Assembly (NCBI GenBank): GCA_947683625.1
Contig: CANTUR010000349.1
Span: forward strand, 124,001-188,000
From: Mallotus nudiflorus
Lineage: Eukaryota > Streptophyta > Magnoliopsida > Malpighiales > Euphorbiaceae
DNA length: 64,000 nucleotides
Direction of reading: 5' to 3'
Shown here: positions 20,970 to 32,406 of the stretch, piece after piece
Layout of the letters: every line of letters starts with the position of its first letter
How positions within the stretch are numbered: the first letter of the stretch is position 1
Program-made: the position numbers and the translations under genes
Notes under the pieces: generated by a model
What the model saw: the letters and a program-made list of their open reading frames with translations, nothing else
Database searches by the model: none
Told to the model about the DNA's origin: nothing

Positions 20970-22271
20970 ATGAAGAAATTTCTTAGAAGTCTCAATGACG
21001 ATGACTGGAATAAGCTTCAACCTTTCCACATCAAATCCCTAAAATCTCTTTAGCACCTGACTATTGATAACAATCTCCTACATGCTGCTGCTACCTTTTA
21101 AGATGTCAAGGACCATGTATTCAAGTTTAATGAGTAAGAGCTTTGTCCAATGATTGAAGAGTTTGTTACTATTCTAGGATGCACATTAAACTCGACTGCT
21201 ATGATAGCCCTTCCTGATTTGGAGATGCAGTTTCCTGGCATATTGGTTGCATTCTTTGATTTGCCCTCAGATGATATTTACATGTATGCGCATAACCCTG
21301 AGACCATCAATCTTTCTTCTCTGATCACCGTCTGTGAGACTCGGGACAAGAACATTGCTTTTTGGACTAGAACAGTTGCTTTATGCTTATATGCTCAATT
21401 TTTGCTGGTTTCTCATTATGGTGATGCCAATATATGCATTGTCGGTATTTTGGAACAGGTGGAGCTTGGAGCTAACCCTATGCTAGTTATCCTTGCTGAG
21501 ACCATCATTGGGCTAGACAGTTTCAAGACTCATAACCATTTTTTAGGAAATTTACTTCTTTTTCAAGTATGCAACTAAAAATTTTATTTATTTTATTTTG
21601 CCTTAATTTTTGCCTAAATTGCCCTTTCGAGTTTTCAACTTAGCAGGCTTGCCCTAACTTTTGCCTAAGCTGCCCCTTCAGGTTTTCAATATAGTGGGCT
21701 TTTATTTTATTATTCTTATACCCTTTTTTTTATATTTGGTTATAGGAAAAGCTGAGCTTACTTAATGTACCCCTCAATCCTTTGACTTATCAACCTCATT
21801 AGCTACAATCTCGTCCCTTAAAAATGAAGGACAAACGTTCTATGGACCAATGTTGACTGGATAAAGAAGATTTCAGATGCTGAGATCACATGGGTCTGCC
21901 CTTGGTGGAGATTGATGTTCATGACTATTGAGCTATATGATCACTGTGTTCCTATTCCAGGGCTACACTTCTCTACCTTTTTTACCCCTTTACGCCTTTA
22001 TAGTTAATATGGTCGCCCTTAGTTCATTGTTACTATTTTGGTTAACTTTGAGGGCTTTCCTTGGAGACAAGATTCTCTGGATAAGATTAGGATCTTGTGG
22101 CCATGTAGAGCTCTTGAACGGAACATACACCTGGATGCTGATGTGATTATTGATGATGATTACAAAACTTGGATTGTTATCCAAAAGACAGAATCATCAG
22201 GATTTGCTAGGTATAAGAGAACTCAAGCTTTGTATGATGAGTCGCAAAGGAAGAAACAAAGACATGACTAG
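20970..22271 (+). pseudogene. Second antisense gene of element C (DUF7745-like), two or more exons
   Basis: ATG at 20970 is in frame with the long open stretch from 21150. It reads MKKFLRSLNDDDWNKL, HAAATF-stop-DVKDHVFKF, ELCPMIEEFVTILGC and ALPDLEMQFPG, then FDLPSDDIYMYAHNPE, ALCLYAQFLLV and ANPMLVILAETIIGLDSF. Three stops lie in the first 60 codons. A GTATGC donor near 21567 and a TTATAG acceptor near 21746 suggest an intron. Downstream pieces read EITWVCPWW (about 21880-21905), then LDKIRILWPCRALERN and DDDYKTWIVIQKTES to a stop near 22271. The pattern (HA..FW.P..HVF.F...E.CPTIEEF; ITW.CPWW) resembles DUF7745 proteins found near plant retroelements. Function unknown. Confidence 0.55.
21600..21720 (-). 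repeat. Short tandem repeat (GCCCTTTCGAGTTTTC-type), distal cluster
   Basis: Two copies of a ~55-bp motif (TTTTTGCCTAAATTGCCC...GTTTTCAA) fall within the putative intron of the DUF7745-like gene. The same motif recurs at 22500-22690. Confidence 0.7.
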
Positions 22272-22499
22272 ATAGAATGGTCTCATAGAGCTAGTCTTAG
22301 GCTTTTTTATGTTTTATTTTCCCTTTAAGGACCTATGCTTTATAATAAAGAAGGACATGAAAAGTTTAACAAAACTTCAATTTCAATCTCCTTCATTAAT
22401 TAGGGCCAAAATGAGTACATTTAATACATCACATGACATAACTCCTATTATTAGCTAGTCCTCATGGATTTTCTAACTGAATATTTTTTTCTTATATTT

Positions 22500-22690
22500 T
22501 ATTTCCCTAATTTTTGCCTGACTAGCCCTTTGCGGGTTTTCTAATCAGTGGGATCATTCCTTTTTTATTTACTTCCTTAACTTTTGCCTGTTAGCCCTTT
22601 GCGGGTTTTCTGAACAACGGGAATGTCCTAACTTTTTCTTGACTAGCCTTTTCAAGTTTTCTAGCCAGCAGACTTTATTTTTTTATTCTA
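22500..22690 (-). repeat. Short tandem repeat (GCCCTTTGCGGGTTTTC-type), proximal to integrase
   Basis: Three imperfect ~55-60-bp copies of TTTTGCCTGACTAGCCCTTT/GCGGGTTTTCTAA lie just downstream of the integrase stop (22707, minus). They occupy the junction between sense pol and the antisense genes, where convergent transcripts would end. Confidence 0.75.
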
Positions 22691-22706
22691 CTTTTATTCA
22701 TATTTT

Positions 22707-24163
22707 TTACAAGTAGTACTTCTTGAGGCAATCCATATTAATAGGTTCCATGAACTCATTCCTTTCAACATCTGATATCTTAGCAGCTCCTTTAGGTAGG
22801 ACCGATTTAACCAAGTACGGTCCTTCCCAATTCGATCTAAATTTACCTCTCAGATCGAACACCACGACTCTAGACTATTTCAGCACCATATCTCTAGCTT
22901 TGATCTTCCCAGGCTTAACCTTCTTGTTGAATGCCCTTGCTATCCTTCTCTGATATATCTAAGTGTGGAATAATGCATTCATCCTTTTCTCAACTAGAGA
23001 TACGAGATGATCATATCTCTTTTGCACCCATTCATTCTCAATTATTTTAGCTTGCATGACTACTCTCAAGGACTTAATCTTAGTTTTTATAAGCAAAACT
23101 GCCTCATAACCATATGCCAATGAGAATGGTGTTTGGCTTGTGGTGGTTCTAGCTGTAGTCCTGTATCCCCATAAGGTAAAAGGAAGATATTCAAACCAAT
23201 CCTTGTAAGTTTTAACCATCTTAGAAAGGATTTTCTTGACATTTTTATTAGTCGCTTCCACTGCTCCATTAGCTTGAGGGGGATAAGGTGAAGATTTATG
23301 GTGTTTAATCCCATACTTTTATAACAACTCTGCTGTTTTTGCTTGAAATTGAACCTCGTTATCTGTTATAATATGATGTGGAACCCTATATTTGCAGATA
23401 AGGCTCTTCTCGATGAACCGTGCCATTTGTTTTGCTTTCAGAGTGTTGGAAGATTCAACCTCTACCCATCTCAAGAAGTAATCGATTGCCACCACTATGT
23501 ATTTATGCCCATTTGATGCTGTCAATTTTATTTCTCCTATAATATTAATTCCCCATGCTACAAAGGGCCAAGGGGATGATAAACTATTTAGCACTATTGG
23601 AGGCATATGACTAAGATTCCCATGGATCTGACACTGATGACATTATCTTACTTCCTGATACAATCCTTTTCCATAGTCATCTAGTAATACCCTTGTCTGA
23701 GTATCTTCTTAGCTAGAATAATCCTATTCATATGAGAATCGTAAGCCCCTGCATGAATCTCTTGCATCACCTCTTCAGCATCATCCTTTTTGAGGCACCT
23801 GAGCTGCATCCCATTCAGCATTCTTTTGTATAATATCCCATCATGACTTACATAGTTACGTGCAAGGACACGAAGAGCACATCTTTCTTTTGAGGTTGCA
23901 TCATCTGGATAAATTCCTTCTTCAATGAATCTCTGGACATTATAAAACCAAGGCTTTTCTTTAGGACCCATTTGAACATTTATAATCTGCTTACCTCTAT
24001 AACACGGTGGTCTAGACTTCATGATCACTAAAGGTTTCATGGCTAACCCAGTTGCACTATCCCATATTGAAAAGAGTGTTGCCAGTGCATCTGCCATCTG
24101 ATTATCATCTTTGGATAGATGGATAAAGAGACATTTGGTGAAATTCTTCATTAAGGCTTTCAA
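22707..24163 (-). pseudogene. Element C integrase
   Basis: Minus strand. The N-terminal zinc region reads EVMQEIHAGAYDSHMNRIILAKK...GYYWMTMEKD...CHQCQIHG (about 23780-23625). The catalytic core has VVAIDYFLRWVEVES (first Asp, about 23490), HHIITDNEVQFQAK (second Asp, about 23355) and ANGAVEATNKNVKKIL (Glu, about 23250), then WFEYLPFTLWGYRTTARTTT. The C-terminus runs to the stop at 22707 (MDCLKKYYL). All three acidic residues remain. One frameshift near 23620, a TAA near 23325 and stops in the linker break it. Confidence 0.9.
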
Positions 24164-24202
24164 ATAGCAAATATAAAGCTTTAGCTTTTCCTCTTTTACT
24201 TC

Positions 24203-24487
24203 CTACTCTTCATTAGCATGACCGATGACTAACATTGAATCCCCATAAACCAATAAATCTTTCCCTCCAGCTGCCACGGCTGCCTCAACTCCATAGATAT
24301 ATGCTTTATACTCGGTCATGTTGTTTGTGACCTTGAAATCCAGTTTTTTTTCCATTGGTATGGTTTCTCCTTTTGGTGTAATAAGAATCACTCCCAGTCC
24401 AGCTCCTTTGTTGTTTACAGCTCCATCGAAGTAAAGTTTCCACTCCCGATGCTCTACAACTGCTAAGTTCTCATCTGGAAACTCCAA
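24203..24487 (-). pseudogene. Element C second (archaeal-type) RNase H
   Basis: An open minus-strand stretch reads REWKLYFDGAVNNKGAGLGVILITP (Asp), NNMTEYKAYIYGVEAA (Glu) and DLLVYGDSMLVIGHANEE (Asp). All three acidic residues of the fold are visible. This extra RNase H, separate from the RT-linked one, is the diagnostic trait of Tat elements and is thought to help genome replication. It is flanked by a stop at 24200. Confidence 0.88.
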
Positions 24488-24499
24488 ATTCCACTGCTC

Positions 24500-26040
24500 T
24501 TCACCTTTGATTGCATTCTAAGCTAAGAATTCTGCTACTGCTCTTCCCTTGATTACCTTTTGTAGTAATGTAGTCTATATCAAATTCAGTTAAGAGTACC
24601 AACCATTGAGACATTTTTCTAGTTAGGGCCGATGCTTAAAATAGATATGTTAGAGGGTTTATTTTTGAAACAACTTGAACCTTATAAGATTGAAAATAAT
24701 GCCTCAATTTCCTCATAGCCCAAATCATGATCAAACATATCTTTTCTACTAAATCATATTTTTCCTTGTATGGCATAAACTTCTTGCTCAAGTAGTACAC
24801 TGCGTGCTCTATTCCATCTGACCCTTCTTATGCTAACATTGCCCTTATTGCATCCTCTTCTAAAGTCAAGTACAAAACCAATGGCTTACCCTATTTAGGT
24901 GGTTTCAGAACAGGTGGATTAACAAGATACTCCTTGATCTTATCAAAAGCTTTTTGACAATCATCATTTCACTTAACTAGCTGATCTTTCCTTAAGAGCT
25001 TAAAGATAGGGTTATAAATATTAGTGAGTTTTGCGATAAACCTACTAATATACTACAACCTGCCAAGGAATCCTCTTACTTCTTTCTCTGTCTTTGGTGC
25101 CGACATTTCCTAGATGGCTTTCACTTTATCCGAATCCACTTCAATTCCTCGGCTGCTCACTATATGCCCTAACAGCTTCCCTGAGGTAACCCTAAAAATG
25201 CACTTCTTTAGGTTGAGTCTCAGGTTGTACCTCTCAATTCGGGCTAAGTACTTGTCTAAGGCTTTAAAGTGTCCTCCTCTTATCTCTGATTTGACCATCA
25301 TGTCATCCACATACACTTTAACCTCCTTATGCATCATATCATGGAAAAGTGCAATAACAGCTCTTTGATAAGTTGCACTTGCATTCTTCAATCCAAAAGG
25401 CATCACCTTGTAACAATAGGTCCCCTATTCTGTAATGAAAGCTGTCTTAATCTTGTCCATGACTGCCATCATTATTTGGTTGTACCCGAAAAATCTGTCC
25501 ATAAAAGAATACATTGCACTTGCTGCAATGCTATCCACTATTACATCAATGTGAGATAATGGGAAGTCATCTTTTGGACAAGCATTGTTCAGATCCCTAA
25601 AATCTGCACACATTCATACTTTTCCATCTTTCTTAGGAACAAGTACTATGTTTGCTAGCCATTGAGGGTAGTCTACTATCTCTAGGAAGTTAGCCTGTAT
25701 TTGCTTGGCAATTTCCTCTCTTATCTTTTCTGTCCATTCTGGTCTTAATCTTCATAATTTTTATTTAACTGACTTGGTTTCTGGATGAGTTGGAATATAA
25801 TGTTTGCTATTTCCCTATCCAAACCTGGCATGTCTTCATAAGTCCAAGCAAATACTACCTTTCTTTTTGTTAATATTCTCTCAAAATTTTTGCTCTCTTC
25901 AGGAGTTACATCATATGATATAGAAATGTTCTTTGGATTATCATTTGTGCCCATGTTAAATGAATCAAATTGAATTGAATTAATGTTAAACATGCATGAC
26001 CTATCAAAATTATAATGCACAGAACTATCAGGATGCACAT
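24500..26040 (-). pseudogene. Element C reverse transcriptase and RT-linked RNase H
   Basis: Minus strand. The RT begins around 26040 with PDSSVHYNFDRSC, then KIRPEWTEKI-type text. It reads MCADFRDLNNACPKDDFPLSHID (25613-25545), YSFMDRFFGYNQI (catalytic Asp), MMPFGLKNASATYQRA (25406), VKVYVDDMMVKS (25315-25280, intact Y-V-D-D box) and KKCIFRVTSGKLLGHIVSSRGIEV. The RNase H follows (about 25000-24560) with LVLYLTLEEDAIRAMLA, VYYLSKKFMPYKEKY and KLRHYFQSYKVQVV. A handful of stops (for example at 25422, 25617 and in RNase H) disrupt the frame. Confidence 0.88.
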
Positions 26041-26254
26041 ATCACAAGTAAGCAAAACCAGCATTCATATCATTGACCATAGGAAAAACAACATCCTCAT
26101 CCGCATAAAGAGAGGACGTTATTACATCAATTTATTTATAAAAAACATCAATAAAATTATCACTAATGACAGTAGCTAAGTCCTGGGGAGGTTCCTCCTT
26201 AGGTGGTAGACACAGCAACTCCTCAACAACATCATCACCCATCCTTTCAGTTAC

Positions 26255-26671
26255 TTATTTCATGACTTCCTTTTTGTTGCTAGCTATTAGGTTTTCCATA
26301 ATCTGCTCCTTAAAGATCTCAAACCCAGGCACATTCTTTCTAGCCATGTTAACAGATTCTTTGGTGCCCAGATAATACTTTCCCTCCCCTAGCTTGATGA
26401 AGTTCTCACTTAGTGGTCCAATTCTTCCCAAGGGCTTATTTCTTTTTGCTTTCTCCTTGTTCTTTGCCCTTCTACTAGTTGGTCCTACCTCAGCATATCC
26501 CAAACCCTTCGTATGGTCCTGGGTCTTAATGTTCGGGGGCCTACGACTTCCTTGATCCTTCTTTCTGAGCCCCTGTCCAGGTCGGTAATTCATGCTTTCC
26601 ATCATTTTTGCAATCCTGGGATCCATCCCATCAAATATTCCAGTAACTTGAAAACCAAGCGGAACACACAC
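26255..26671 (-). pseudogene. Element C G-patch-like segment between protease and RT
   Basis: An open minus-strand frame of about 138 codons. It reads MESMNYRPGQGLRKKDQGSR, then TKGLGYAEVGPTSRR and RKNVPGFEIFKEQIMEN. The M.YRPGQGLRK..QG...GLGY pattern resembles a G-patch, a glycine-rich nucleic-acid or helicase-contact motif found after the protease in several Tat elements. It probably belongs to the Gag-Pol polyprotein. The ~200-base stretch at 26041-26254 between it and RT reads as linker without a recognised domain. Confidence 0.6.
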
Positions 26672-26677
26672 TTGCTT

Positions 26678-27253
26678 CTATTTATCAAGTATAGCTACCA
26701 TAACTGCATTAGTTCCAGCTTCTATTGTCATGACATCTCCTTCATGTGGGAATTTTATTTTCTGGTGCACAGTTGAAGGTACTCCTCCCAGGACATGAAA
26801 CCACGGCCTTCCCAACAGCAGGGCATAGGTAATAGGGATGTCCAACATAGTAAATTCAACAGTCGACTCTATGGGCCCTGTTTTGACCAAAGCTTGAAAT
26901 GTTCCTTTTATATTCTTGGTACTATCATCATAAGCTCTGATTGTGAGGTTTGAAACCGTCAAGTCATATACTTTTAGACCCAAATTAGGCAAGATCTTTA
27001 GCGGGCATACATTTATAACTGAACCATCATCCACCATTACAAAGTTGGTTCTCTTTCCTTTTACTTCAGCTGGGATAAATAATGCCTTGTTATGGTTTCT
27101 TCCCTCCAAAGGAAAGTCATCATTTGAGAATATTATCGACCAATGTTTCTTTTTTGTCACCTTTGCTACCATAGCCTCAAGCGTAACTGCCGTTTTAATG
27201 CTCATATTCGACAAAGCTTTAACCAGAGCCCTTATATGACTACCTGAATGCAT
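26678..27253 (-). pseudogene. Element C aspartic protease
   Basis: An open minus-strand frame of about 191 codons. It reads LEGRNHNKALFIPAEV, NFVMVDDGSVINVCPLKILPNLG (the retropepsin D-[DS]-G-S, about 27045), NLTIRAYDDSTKNIKGTF and FTMLDIPITYALLLGRPWFHVLGGVPSTVHQ. The family core (ID.GSSLNV.P...LGRPWIHSAGAVPSSLHQ) is followed closely, and the catalytic Asp is present. It is flanked by the gag linker upstream and the G-patch-like segment downstream. Confidence 0.88.
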
Positions 27254-27299
27254 CAGTAATTCCTAAATGCTCACATTCACTTTAGCCTTCTTGAGTTGT

Positions 27300-27950
27300 T
27301 CTAGGACCAGGTATTCTTTCTATCTTTCTTCTACTTCTGCATCTTCTGTTTCTTCCCTTTCTGTAACCCTTTCATTTTGCTTTTCTGATGTCCGGTAATT
27401 CCTCCCACTTCTTGTAACATGAATCACATTTGGATTATCACTCCATACATAAACTCTAGTGGTTTTTTCTTCATCAGAATCGTACCAGATGTCCACGGCC
27501 CCAATGATCCATTCCCTTTTCCCGTTTTTCCAAACTTCCACTATGCATGTTTCTTTTCCTTTCAACTCCCTCAGCTTTTCCATATGTTGGCTTAGCAACT
27601 CTTCAACCCCTTATTAGGATAGTTCTAGGGTTAAGAATTCATCTTCTTTAAACTCATCACCCCATCCCGTCGGCATGATCTCTTCCATGGGTATATCAGC
27701 AAAGGCGGGCTTAGAGTAAAAAACTTTGTAATCAAACTTTCCCAAGGCTGCCCTAACAAATCCTCTGCGCCTCTTGATAATTGTGCAGGATTTTCAATTT
27801 CAATCTCTCCTTTTACCAATTCATCTTTAAACTCGTCATATAATCCTGAGGGCATGATTGAATCAATAGGAATATCAAAAGAGGGTAGCTTAGAATAGAA
27901 CACTTTGTAATCAAAATTTCCCAAGGGTTCTCCTAGTAAATCCTACACTC
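27300..27950 (-). pseudogene. Element C Gag-Pol linker with duplicated segment
   Basis: Minus strand. Two related blocks, read from DYKVFYSKLPSFDIPIDSIM and from a second FDYKVFYSKPAFADIPMEEIM-like text in a shifted frame, form a repeat with period about 179-180 bp (27824-27945 and 27645-27766). After the second block comes MLSQHMEKLRELKGKETCIV and REWIIGAVDIWYDSDEEK, then an acidic, Glu-rich end near 27320. No catalytic domain is recognised; similar spacers occur between gag and protease in long Tat elements. Confidence 0.6.
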
Positions 27951-29411
27951 CTTTAAGGGGCCTCAAGAGATTTCTCAATGTTTACAGGGTTTAGATTCTC
28001 AAAGGAGTCTAGCACTTCATCTTCACTAACTCCTGAGTTGATCATCATAGTGGCTGGTGGTGGAACATTTCGATAGTCTGGGAAAGGGTTATTTCTGGTG
28101 TTTGGGTTGGAATTGGATTTCTCAGGGTCGATGATTTTTTTGGAGTCTATCAGGTTTGGATTTCGTGTTTTAGGTGAATACAAGTATCTATGGAATGGCC
28201 AGCTACTTTTTGAAACTTGCAGTAATTATTTGGATCATAGTCAGGGACATTTGGATTGGGGGTTTGGAAAAGGTCAGGGTTCTGAGCAAGCCTTTTTGGA
28301 TTAGCCTCTCTAGGAATTTAGAGAGTGGCTGGTTGAAGTTAAAAAATCTCCTGGGTTACTGAACTAATGCACCTCTATAGCTCGGCTAGTACTTCCTTGT
28401 TGTATGCCCCTAGTTGGGTAGTTTTAGGTTCCTGTGCCTTTAGCAGCTTTCTTTTTCTCACTCTAAATTTCCTCAGCTTGTAACCCATCATCATATAAAT
28501 CCATAAAGGTTTTGGGATTCATCATTTGTAGCCTCTCAACCAAATTAGGTGACACATTACGAACTATCATTCTAACTTGATCCTTCTCAGTAAGTTTATT
28601 TTTCATCATCCCTGCTTTTATTCATGAAATGAGTTAAGAAATAAGAAAAAGACTCATTTGATTTCTGTTTAGTTAACTCTAGATCCCTGATGGATACCTC
28701 CAAGTTGGTATTGTAATCATATTGTTTCAAAAAAGCATTACATAGTTCTTTCCAGTCAGCTCTAATAGACTTTTCTAACCCATGGTACCAATTCATAGCC
28801 ATTCCTTCCAAGGACAATACAAACAGCCTAGCAACTACTGCTAATGGTGCTTTAGTAGTGCTCATGGTTATTGTGTATTGGCTCAAATGAATTCTAGGGT
28901 CTCCTTTCCCATCAAACTTCTGTAGCTGAGGCATTTTGAACTTGTCAGACAGCTTGTCTCCTTCCATTTGTAGCATGTCATCAAAGTCAAAAGAATATCC
29001 TATTCCTTGTCCTTTAATCAACTCTTCCATATTGGACATTTTATGAGTCAGTGCTTGCATTTGCTTGGACTCAAGGTCTTGAACCAACTCAAGTGATTTT
29101 CTCTTCATTTTTTCTACCATGTAGTTTTCAACGTCTTCCAGTCTCACATCGGTAGCAGGCACATTTCTAGCAGCAGGTTGCCCCCCAGTATTGTTAGCAG
29201 TAGGTGGAGGAGCTACAGTAATAGGTGGAGCTCCTACCGTAGGTGGTTGTTCAATAGTAGCATTAGGTGGTTATTCAATAATAGCAACAGGTGGTTGTCC
29301 AACAACAGGTTGCACTAGTCCAGCCAAAGCCTGTCTCAGCTCATCTTGCATGTCATCCATCAAAGCTCCTTTAATGTCCTCTAAGGTCCACATCTTTGGT
29401 TATTGTTCCAT
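27951..29411 (-). pseudogene. Element C gag
   Basis: ATG at 29411 is followed by a stop after three codons, then continues TLEDIKGALMDDMQDEL and Pro-rich repeats (about 29400-29180). The capsid core reads YSFDFDDMLQMEGDKLSDKF, KMPQLQKFDGKGDPRIHLSQY, MAMNWYHGLEKSIRADWKEL and NAFLKQYDYNTNLEV (about 28990-28690). A frameshift near 28615 is followed in another frame by EKDQVRMIVRNVSPNLVERLQ, and near 28210-28170 by YCKFQKVAGHSIDTCIHLKH, the Cys/His nucleic-acid-binding end. The pattern matches Tat/Ogre gag. Confidence 0.85.
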
Positions 29412-30379
29412 TTCAGTCTGTTTAGTCTGAGTTAGTTCAGCTTCTAGGTATAGTGGATTGATTGGACTCTTCTTTAGTTCTTGAAGGATCTCTTCAGCTA
29501 TTGACTTTGGCCTTAGATTTGTTCTGGTCAATCTGCCACCTCTTCATCCCCAGACACGAGAAGACCCGAATGAATCTATGATGGCTGCAAAATAAGGTGT
29601 TAGTATGATGCATAGACTGTATGTATGCATGTCTACATGATGCATGTGTTTATGCAACAAGTAGCAAGCAAGCACTTAGCACGTAGCAAGTATCAAGAAG
29701 CAATCAATATGCCATTATGCTGGTAAACCTTCCAACCTTATTTCTCCCACACACGTGTTCAATGGCGAGTCTCTTTTCCTAGGATTTTTGGTCTTGGCCT
29801 TCATATCAACATGGGATATTAAGAGTCGACACACATGCCAAATCTTTCTTAAAAAAAGCACAGAAACAACATTTCTAAATATAAAGGTCTAGCCTAATCA
29901 TTATTAGCTGAATGAGCTTCAAAGGTATAGGCTGGGGCTTTTATAAATAGAAACACCTAATGGCAATTCAAACAAACAAGCATTTTGGGTAAAAATCCTA
30001 AGGGAAGTAATTAGGCCATTATATGTGGTTAGGGTTTAGTGAAAAGTTAAGGTTCCCTTAGCAAGATGCTCTCCATTATTGACTTTGAGTTACAGGCCAA
30101 GGTCAGAGGGGCCCAACATCCTTTACCAACTTGAGAGAAGATTACCCCCCTTAAGGACTTGGGTTACAGACTCTGGTCAGATAAGCCTGGTAATCTCTCT
30201 TGAACTGAGTTAAGGCTAAGAATGATGGTTAGCCAATCTATAACTCCATGAAGCTAGTGGAATCATGGAATCATAAACCAACGCCATCGGTTTAGTAGGG
30301 ACATGTAGAATGAATGCAAAAATGAAATAATAATTAATAAAATAATTCTAAAGAACATAAGTAGAATCAGTATCTCTTA
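29412..30379 (-). other. Element C 5' untranslated leader
   Basis: Lies between primer site and gag start on the minus strand. No protein-coding frame is evident. Contains AAGCAAG/AGCACTTAGCAC-type short repeats near 29660-29700 and long stretches with few distinctive motifs. A long leader is usual for Tat/Ogre elements. Confidence 0.6.
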
Positions 30380-30397
30380 TCCCTAGTGGAGTCGCCA
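30380..30397 (-). other. Element C primer-binding site (tRNA-Arg type)
   Basis: The minus strand reads TGGCGACTCCACTAGGGA right after the 5' LTR, with a one-base gap. TGGCGACTC-type sites complementary to tRNA-Arg are usual in Tat/Ogre-like elements. Confidence 0.75.
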
Positions 30398-30398
30398 C

Positions 30399-32406
30399 TA
30401 TAGACAGCGGGGCTTACCGTGAGTCCAAGATTTTAGCAACCGCGACATTGTTTAGGCTCAAAGCCTTAGGGAACACACTGCTATGTCACAAAGTCATAGT
30501 GTGGAGAAGAGGAGTCACAACCCAGGGTAATAACTAGGACAATTTGATTGCTGGTACTCGATTCTCTAAAAGAAAGTTAGCACCACAACCAGGAGATTCT
30601 GGGAATGAAATACTAACTTCTCTTAGTCTCGTGTTCATTTAGAATAATTTTGTAAATGATTATTTCATCCTCTAATTACATGCAATTTTATTTAAACCTT
30701 ATTTGACATCCATCTAACCTTAGGCATCTAGTCAATAACATTACACATAAAAAATACACTCAAGATCGCATTGTCCCTAAGTCTAGACTATGTTAATTTT
30801 ATTAAAAAGTTAGCTAGATTTATATCTTATTTACAAGTGAGAAAGGGACTAAAGGTGGGCCTATAATTTTATTAATTAGTGAGTCTAGATCTATTTATTT
30901 TACTTTGTTTAAAAAATGGACTTAAGTCTATTCAATTTTAAAGGAAAATTAAATGAATGGGCCTAAGTCTAACTTGGTTTTATTTTAAGTGAAATGTGGG
31001 CCTAGGTCTATTTATTTTAAAAGAAATGAAATTAAGTGAGCTGAACTAAGTCTAAACAAGCTTTAAGTAACTAAGTGGACCTAAAATCTAATTAACCTAA
31101 TGGGCCTAAATTAATTTTAATTATTTAAAACCCTAAATCATTTTTAAGCCTATTTATTAAGTGGGTTGGACCTACGCATGGGCTTGGGGCCCAAAGTAAT
31201 ATAAAAAAGCCCAAAAACATAAAAAAAACATAGCAAAATCAAATCAAAACACATTCACATATGATTTCTAAAAAAATCTAATTTATTTACATACAAACCC
31301 TAATTAACTAAAGCCACCATTAATTTTATAAAAGATTACCTAGTGAACCTAGTTTTACTAATTAATTTTAAAGTACAAAAAATTAAATTTTTCACTATTC
31401 CCACTTCTGGGGCTATTACAAACTACGTACAAAATTAAAATTTAACAATTATACAACCATGAATTAAAATAACTACAAAGGACACCAAAATACAAAATAA
31501 AGATAAAAATCCTAAGTTCTACTGGAAAACAACACAGGTTCTTCCATGGCATTCCATGGACCTTTTGTTCATTTAAACATAGGCAGTATCCTCCTCAATC
31601 CACAAGTGGAAATCAAAAGAAAAACACAAAAGTAATCAGATTAGTAGTGAAATTGAATAATCAAAACAATAACAAAATAAAAATCATAAAAAGAAAATAA
31701 TAGAAAAAAATGAAATAGAAAAGAACACTGATAATTTTAGATGTTGCGCAAATGCCCTTTTTAGCCCCTCAGATTGGATTATCATCGTTGAAATTGATTT
31801 GTTGTTGATTCTGGACTGGAAAGGGCGTTCTCAGTAGCCTTTTTTGATTTTAGGGTTTTTTGCGTAGTTAAGTTTTTTTATGTTGTTCTCTCTGTGAGTC
31901 TCCAAAAAAAAATCCTCCCTCGCACGCATGCAGACTCTACTTTTAAATGTAGAGTCTATGCATACTAGCTTCCTCCTTTAGAGGAACAGACTCATCTCCT
32001 TATCAAAACATATTAATAAGGATTTGATTTTTGAAAGTTACGTGTTTTGAATGTGTCAAAATCTTTTCCATATAAAAAAATAATAAAATTCAATTTTTAA
32101 CTAATCAAAACACTAAAAAAATCAACAAAAAATTAAAACAATTCACGAAAAATTAAAAAAAAAAGGGATTTTTACATGTCGGCATTACACCAATGCTGAT
32201 CGACATTAAATACTGACTTTTTTTAAAATTTTAATGACCAAAAGACCCCTGAAAAATTGACTTGTAGTCAAATCCTAAAAAAATATTGCAATTTAGTCCC
32301 TAAAGTCCAAAAAAATCGACAACCAAGTTCAATTTTTTAATAAATTTCATCATAGAAGCTTACGTCACAATTGTGCACAATTGCATTTCGAAATTGGGTG
32401 CTTCCA
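30399..32406 (-). repeat. Element C 5' LTR
   Basis: Begins TATAGACAGCGGGG and ends GGGTGCTTCCA. It pairs with 14683-16696 and is followed by GGCAC (32407-32411), the second copy of the target duplication. Confidence 0.92.

Larger units (their letters stand above)
14683..32406 (-). mobile_element. Element C: 17.7-kb Tat/Ogre-like Ty3-gypsy element, minus strand
   Basis: A full-length insertion flanked by GGCAC duplications. LTRs are 14683-16696 (3') and 30399-32406 (5'), each about 2.0 kb. The primer site is at 30380-30397. Gag, protease, G-patch-like region, RT, RNase H, second RNase H and integrase follow on the minus strand (29411 to 22707), then two antisense (+) multi-exon genes, tandem repeats and a polypurine tract at 16697. 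Great length, the second RNase H and the 3' antisense genes are typical of the Tat lineage. It is the best preserved element in the window, but gag and pol carry stops and frameshifts, so it is non-autonomous now. Confidence 0.92.
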
